Below, in pieces: positions 4,745-7,963 of a DNA stretch of 7,963 bases. Position numbers and translations under genes: made by a program. Numbering within the stretch: position 1 is the first letter of the stretch; the number at the start of each line of letters is the position of its first letter. Origin of the DNA: Acidimicrobiia bacterium. Lineage in GTDB: Bacteria > Actinomycetota > Acidimicrobiia > Spongiisociales > SHLN01. The notes beneath the pieces are model-generated. The model saw only the letters and a program-made list of their open reading frames with translations, was not told where the DNA came from and did not search any database. The DNA lies in NCBI GenBank assembly GCA_030623545.1, contig JAUXLW010000051.1, forward strand, positions 1-7,963. Reading direction: 5' to 3'.

Positions 4745-5740
4745 ATGCTCGACACAATGCGACGGCCCTTGCAGGATCTGAGGATCTCGGTTACCGACCG
4801 GTGCAACTTCCGATGTGGCTACTGCATGCCTAAAGAGATCTTCAACCGTGAGTATCAGTTCCTGGCTCGCGATCAGCTTTTGAGTTTTGAAGAGATCACC
4901 CGGGTGGCGCGAATCCTGGTTGAGAAGGGTGTGTCCAAGATCCGTCTCACAGGGGGCGAGCCCCTGCTGCGTGCCCAGCTGGAACGGTTGGTCGAGATGC
5001 TCGCCTTTGATGATGTGGACCTCACTCTCACCACCAACGGCTCGTTTCTGTCCCGTAAAGCGCAGGTACTGGCGGATGCCGGGCTGACGCGGGTGACGGT
5101 GAGCCTCGACTCCCTCGATGATGACGTTTTCCAAGCGATGAATGACGTCGAGTTCCCGGTGGCGGGTGTCCTGGAGGGTCTCGAGGCCGCCAGTGCTGCG
5201 GGTCTGGGTCCTATCAAGATAAACGCCGTCGTGAAACGCGGTGTGAACGACCACACGATTCTGGAAATGGCCCGGCATTTCAAGAACACCAGCTACATCT
5301 TGCGGTTCATCGAGTTCATGGACGTGGGACACACGAATGGCTGGCGCCTCGATGACGTAGTGCCTGCCGCAGAGATTCTGGCGACGATTTCCGCGAAGCT
5401 GCCGTGCGAGCCTGTGGAGCCCAACTACACCGGTGAAGTGGCCCGTCGCTATCGCTTTCTGGACGGAACCGGGGAGTTCGGGATCATCTCGTCTGTCAGT
5501 CAGCCCTTTTGTGGCAACTGCACCCGTTTGCGGCTGTCGGCAGAGGGAGTTCTCTACACCTGTCTTTTTGCGACGGATGGGAGCGATATCCGAGCCATTC
5601 TGCGGGAAGGGGCGTCGGATGAGGATCTGGCGAGTTTCGTCGACACCATTTGGAAGGCCCGCACCGACCGGTATTCCGAACTGCGCTCATCTCAAACCAG
5701 CGGGCTCGACAAAGTCGAGATGAGTTACATCGGCGGCTGA
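4745..5740 (+). CDS. moaA: GTP 3',8-cyclase MoaA
   Basis: MoaA is a radical S-adenosylmethionine enzyme that converts GTP to 3',8-cyclo-7,8-dihydro-GTP, the first step of molybdopterin synthesis. At 331 residues it is full length. The N-terminal [4Fe-4S] motif DRCNFRCGYCMP gives Cys20, Cys24 and Cys27. GGEPLLR at 70-76 is the SAM-binding segment. TTNGS at 96-100 and RFIEFMDVGHTNGW at 187-200 are typical MoaA blocks. The second cluster motif has Cys256, Cys259 and Cys273 (FCGNC then YTCLF). The conserved C-terminal Gly-Gly pair is present at 330-331. The start at 4745 gives the usual short N-terminus and lacks a Shine-Dalgarno, consistent with leaderless translation. No other mo-cofactor gene is in the window. 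It ends only 5 nt from the stop of the convergent membrane-protein gene. All catalytic residues checked are present. Confidence 0.97.
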   Translation: MLDTMRRPLQDLRISVTDRCNFRCGYCMPKEIFNREYQFLARDQLLSFEEITRVARILVEKGVSKIRLTGGEPLLRAQLERLVEMLAFDDVDLTLTTNGSFLSRKAQVLADAGLTRVTVSLDSLDDDVFQAMNDVEFPVAGVLEGLEAASAAGLGPIKINAVVKRGVNDHTILEMARHFKNTSYILRFIEFMDVGHTNGWRLDDVVPAAEILATISAKLPCEPVEPNYTGEVARRYRFLDGTGEFGIISSVSQPFCGNCTRLRLSAEGVLYTCLFATDGSDIRAILREGASDEDLASFVDTIWKARTDRYSELRSSQTSGLDKVEMSYIGG

Positions 5741-5745
5741 CCCGG

Positions 5746-6594
5746 CTACATGGGTCTGAGCACATGCCGGCGAACCCACGACGCGGTGGGTATGGCGATG
5801 ATCCCCGCCCACAGCGGGCTCAGAGCGGGAGCGATGGGCCCACCGGGGTATATGAGCCCGGCTACCAGCACCGCTGCCACCAGGAGGCGAGCTGCCAGCA
5901 CGCGGTTCTCGGCCAGCTGCTCCTTGCGAAAGTCACCCCGGGCTGTTGGTGGCCGCACCATGAGGAGCGCGGCCACCACCGCCATCAGAACGATGGTCCC
6001 GCCGATCCATTCTCCAACGGTCGGGCCTTCCCTGGCAAGATCGCCTGCCCACCCGGCGGCCGCTGCAACGGCGGCGACGGTCATCAATGTCGCTGTGTAG
6101 AGGCTCCTGCTTGGTCCAGATGGATACAGGATGCGGTCGGCGAAGACGGCGAGGATCAACGCACCGGCGGCAGGCCAGTTCTCGGGCTGTGATCCAAGGT
6201 ATGCGGAACCACCCACAAGGAGCGCTCCATCGAACCAACTTGGTGAGAGCCCGGTGGTGCGGACCACGATCCGGGCGGCAGCCAGGACGGCTATTGAACC
6301 GCTGATAGAAGGTGGGCCGAGAATGAAGAACGGCAGTATTACCAGGGGCGCCATTGCCGCGGAAGCCGGTTCATCGGGGTCGAGCTCCCGGCCCAATGCC
6401 CAGGCGAGAAACACTCCGACCAGAACTCGAAGGGCCCAAAACCAGGCATCGTCGCCGGTTGTGCTGAGCCGCCAAAACAGTGTGGCGATCGCTGCCAACC
6501 CGGCAACGACGAGCGCGTAACGGTTCGATTTGTCGCGCAGATCGATCGTCCGTGCGATGCCGGTGGTGATTCGGGGTCTTTTTGATGAAGCCAT
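5746..6594 (-). CDS. polytopic membrane protein, function unknown
   Basis: This 282-residue, very hydrophobic protein has about eight to ten membrane segments, roughly at residues 25-42, 50-68, 76-92, 97-112, 122-134, 140-156, 165-184, 194-213, 231-250 and 255-272. The N-terminal tail is basic (KRPR, RDKSNR), suggesting a cytoplasmic N-terminus. A short acidic loop GRELDPDEPASA at 68-79 stands out. No transporter signature that I recognise is visible. The length and TM pattern might suit a small permease or a membrane-embedded accessory protein. It converges on moaA with a 5-nt gap and diverges from the channel-like gene over 72 nt, so it could be co-regulated with the latter. The start at 6594 follows a TAGCTC hexamer 6 nt upstream, with no Shine-Dalgarno. 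Confidence 0.8.
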   Translation of the reverse strand: MASSKRPRITTGIARTIDLRDKSNRYALVVAGLAAIATLFWRLSTTGDDAWFWALRVLVGVFLAWALGRELDPDEPASAAMAPLVILPFFILGPPSISGSIAVLAAARIVVRTTGLSPSWFDGALLVGGSAYLGSQPENWPAAGALILAVFADRILYPSGPSRSLYTATLMTVAAVAAAAGWAGDLAREGPTVGEWIGGTIVLMAVVAALLMVRPPTARGDFRKEQLAENRVLAARLLVAAVLVAGLIYPGGPIAPALSPLWAGIIAIPTASWVRRHVLRPM

Positions 6595-6600
6595 TCGGGT

Positions 6601-6606
6601 GAGCTA
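6601..6606 (-). promoter_or_regulatory. possible -10 of the membrane-protein gene
   Basis: TAGCTC on the minus strand lies 6 nt before the ATG at 6594, the same spacing as the other single genes but with C in the last position. An overlapping TTAGCT with a 7-nt spacing is an alternative. No ribosome-binding site is visible. Confidence 0.3.
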
Positions 6607-6654
6607 AAAGCTAGCGGGCACAGTGCACGGAGGGAGCTCTGCTCTCGAGGGGCG

Positions 6655-6660
6655 TAACCT
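6655..6660 (+). promoter_or_regulatory. -10 element of the channel-like gene, probably leaderless
   Basis: TAACCT sits 6 nt before the GTG at 6667, matching the moaA arrangement (TAGCCT, 6 nt, ATG). It favours the GTG at 6667 over the in-frame ATG at 6673. No Shine-Dalgarno precedes either start. Confidence 0.5.
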
Positions 6661-6666
6661 GCCACC

Positions 6667-7773
6667 GTGGTCATGTTGCGATTTGCCATTTACGTTTTGG
6701 GTCTGGCGCTGGTTGCCTGGACGTTGCTGTCGGTGACCAGGACCGTGGTGCTTCCCCGTAGCGCCCAGAGCTTGCTGGGGCGAATGGTTTTCCGTTCGGT
6801 AAGTGCGGTTTTCAGGATTATTGCCGGTGAGCGCAGCTCCTTCGCCTGGCGCGACCGGGTGATGGCGTTGCTAGCCCCGATTGGCTTGCTGACGTTGATT
6901 GTGGTTTGGGTGATCCTGGTTCTGATTGGCTATATGGGGATGTTCTGGGCGGTGCAAGACCAGGGCTGGGCGGAGGCATTCTTCATCAGCGGCTCTTCGC
7001 TTCTCACTCTGGGATTCGCCGGAGCCGAGACTTTCTGGGAGCGGCTTCTGGCTTTCACCGAGGCGACTATCGGCCTCGGCCTGGTGGCCTTGCTCATTTC
7101 CTTCTTCCCTGCCCTCTATTCCAACTTTCAACGCCGCGAGCGCAAGGTCGGCGAGCTCGAGGTACGGGCCGGCACTCCTCCGTCGGCGGTCGTCTTTGTA
7201 AGCCGTCATCACGCCATCGGCTGGCTCGGCGACATGAGGAAGGTATGGCTCGACTGGGAGGGCTGGTTTCTCGACATACAGGAAAGTCACACGTCCTACC
7301 CGGCGCTGAACTTTTTTCGGTCGCCGATGCCCGAGCATCATTGGGTCACGGCCGCAGGCACAGTCCTGGACGCGGCGGGGCTGGTAGTGGCAGCTTGCGA
7401 TCTTCCGGATCAGCCGGAAGCGCAAGTCTGCATCCGCGCCGGCTTTATCGCCCTGAGACGAATCGCCGACTTTTTCGGGATCGAATACGACCCTGATCCG
7501 GCACCCGGCGACCCCATCAGTATCAGCCGAACCGAGTTCGACGAGGCATACGCTGCGCTGGCTGAAGCGGGGGTGCCGCTCAAGCCCGACATCGATCAGG
7601 CCTGGACAGATTGGGCCGGCTGGAGGGTGAACTATGACACCGTGCTGCTCGACCTGGCAGAGCTGACAATGGCGCCATACGCTCCGTGGACTGCCGACCG
7701 TTCTAGTCCCCGGCACGTACAGCCCCGGTTGCGTCGTTGGGGCAAGCGGGTTGCCGTAAAACTCACCCCCTAA
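6667..7773 (+). CDS. K+-channel-like (Ion_trans_2-type) membrane protein
   Basis: This 368-residue protein has three likely membrane helices at about 3-25, 70-95 and 125-152. Between the last two lies a pore-loop pattern: WAEAFFISGSSLLTLGFAGAETFWERLLAFTEA, that is a pore helix at 101-114 followed by TLGFAG at 114-119. This is where two-TM potassium channels carry T-V-G-Y-G. After the inner helix (ALLISFFPALYSNFQRRE) comes a C-terminal region of about 210 residues, presumably cytoplasmic, rich in Trp: WLDWEGWFLDIQESH at 194-208, FFRSPMPEHHW at 216-226, and a helical tail. Its family is not recognised. The altered filter makes K+ selectivity uncertain, so it may be a channel with different selectivity or a sensor using the channel fold. 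It is divergent from the polytopic membrane protein and converges on the aminotransferase gene. Confidence 0.72.
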   Translation: MVMLRFAIYVLGLALVAWTLLSVTRTVVLPRSAQSLLGRMVFRSVSAVFRIIAGERSSFAWRDRVMALLAPIGLLTLIVVWVILVLIGYMGMFWAVQDQGWAEAFFISGSSLLTLGFAGAETFWERLLAFTEATIGLGLVALLISFFPALYSNFQRRERKVGELEVRAGTPPSAVVFVSRHHAIGWLGDMRKVWLDWEGWFLDIQESHTSYPALNFFRSPMPEHHWVTAAGTVLDAAGLVVAACDLPDQPEAQVCIRAGFIALRRIADFFGIEYDPDPAPGDPISISRTEFDEAYAALAEAGVPLKPDIDQAWTDWAGWRVNYDTVLLDLAELTMAPYAPWTADRSSPRHVQPRLRRWGKRVAVKLTP

Positions 7774-7813
7774 AGAGAGAAGGCTCGCCGATGCCGTTCT
7801 TCATGATCGTCGG

Positions 7814-7850
7814 GACCGGGCAGCCCCTCGCATGGTGCCGTTACCCGGTC
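7814..7850. terminator. inverted repeat between convergent genes
   Basis: GACCGGG (7814-7820) and CCCGGTC (7844-7850) are perfect 7-bp reverse complements with a 23-nt loop, in the 83-nt space between the channel-like gene and the aminotransferase gene. A symmetrical stem could serve both transcripts, but the loop is long and there is no T-run, so the terminator call is tentative. Confidence 0.25.
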
Positions 7851-7856
7851 ACATCG

Positions 7857-7963
7857 CTACATGACCGCTCGCAACGCCTGAATGAGTCGCAACGCGTTCT
7901 CTTTGCGAGCCCCGAAGCCCATCAGCCCGATTCGCCAGATCTTGCTGGCATATTCCCCGAGTC
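7857..7963 (-). CDS. alanine-glyoxylate / serine-pyruvate aminotransferase, C-terminal end (partial)
   Basis: The window edge cuts this gene; only the last 34 residues are visible, reading LGEYASKIWRIGLMGFGARK and onward to ...ALRAVM. The W-R-I-G-L-M-G motif followed by A-R-x-E-N and a leucine-rich helix is the characteristic end of class V, PLP-dependent alanine-glyoxylate/serine-pyruvate aminotransferases. The Arg of this motif corresponds to the substrate-carboxylate-binding Arg of that family. The enzyme moves an amino group from alanine or serine to glyoxylate or pyruvate, in glyoxylate and serine metabolism. The PLP lysine and start lie outside the window, so neither completeness nor exact substrate can be judged. 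The gene converges on the channel-like gene. Confidence 0.8.
   Translation of the reverse strand, partial: LGEYASKIWRIGLMGFGARKENALRLIQALRAVM

Noticed and set aside
7791..7963. Plus-strand frame open to the window end, preceded by GAGAAGG
   Set aside because: It lies antisense to the clearly recognisable aminotransferase C-terminus and has no recognisable protein features.
1..7963. tRNA, rRNA, tmRNA, or defence/toxin-antitoxin system
   Set aside because: Read through by eye on both strands without finding a cloverleaf, rRNA-like sequence, or paired small toxin/antitoxin genes. A tRNAscan/Infernal run would be decisive.

Overview
The window is high-GC (about 60% by eye) bacterial chromosome, most likely from an actinobacterium or a close relative. 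I infer this from the frequent GTG starts, the folB-folK-folE cluster, a stand-alone Nfu N-terminal-domain protein, and a repeated layout in which a TANNNT -10 hexamer lies exactly 6 nt before the start codon with no ribosome-binding site. That layout is typical of leaderless transcripts, which are common in actinobacteria. No rRNA, tRNA, CRISPR array, transposase or phage gene was seen.

Layout. 28-2255: a tightly packed plus-strand folate operon of folB (ATGA overlap into the next gene), an in-frame folK-folE fusion, and an alpha/beta hydrolase starting directly after the fusion's stop codon. 2256-2446: a non-coding stretch with several inverted repeats, ending in a good promoter. 2447-3265: a single-pass membrane protein of unknown function. 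3266-3537: an unassigned gap. 3538-4224: a divergent class I methyltransferase-like protein. 4225-4435: a GC-rich, hairpin-rich direct repeat in two copies that exactly fills a convergent intergenic space. 4436-4690 (minus): an 84-residue Nfu_N-domain protein, divergent from moaA (4745-5740). 5746-6594 (minus): a polytopic membrane protein, divergent from 6667-7773, a K+-channel-like protein with an unusual selectivity filter. 7857-7963 (minus): the C-terminal end of an alanine-glyoxylate/serine-pyruvate aminotransferase, cut by the window edge.

How it fits together. FolE converts GTP to dihydroneopterin triphosphate, FolB makes 6-hydroxymethyl-dihydropterin from dihydroneopterin, and FolK pyrophosphorylates it for FolP, which is probably encoded just upstream. 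MoaA also starts from GTP, but for molybdopterin. The Nfu-type protein beside the Fe-S enzyme MoaA may relate to cluster supply. Operon-internal genes have Shine-Dalgarno sequences, whereas the singly transcribed genes mostly look leaderless.

I found no complete new defence or mobile system. The best leads are the leaderless promoter pattern, the seamless folK-folE fusion with its own internal start signal, the structured region before 2447, the paired intergenic repeat, and the channel with a TLGFAG filter.
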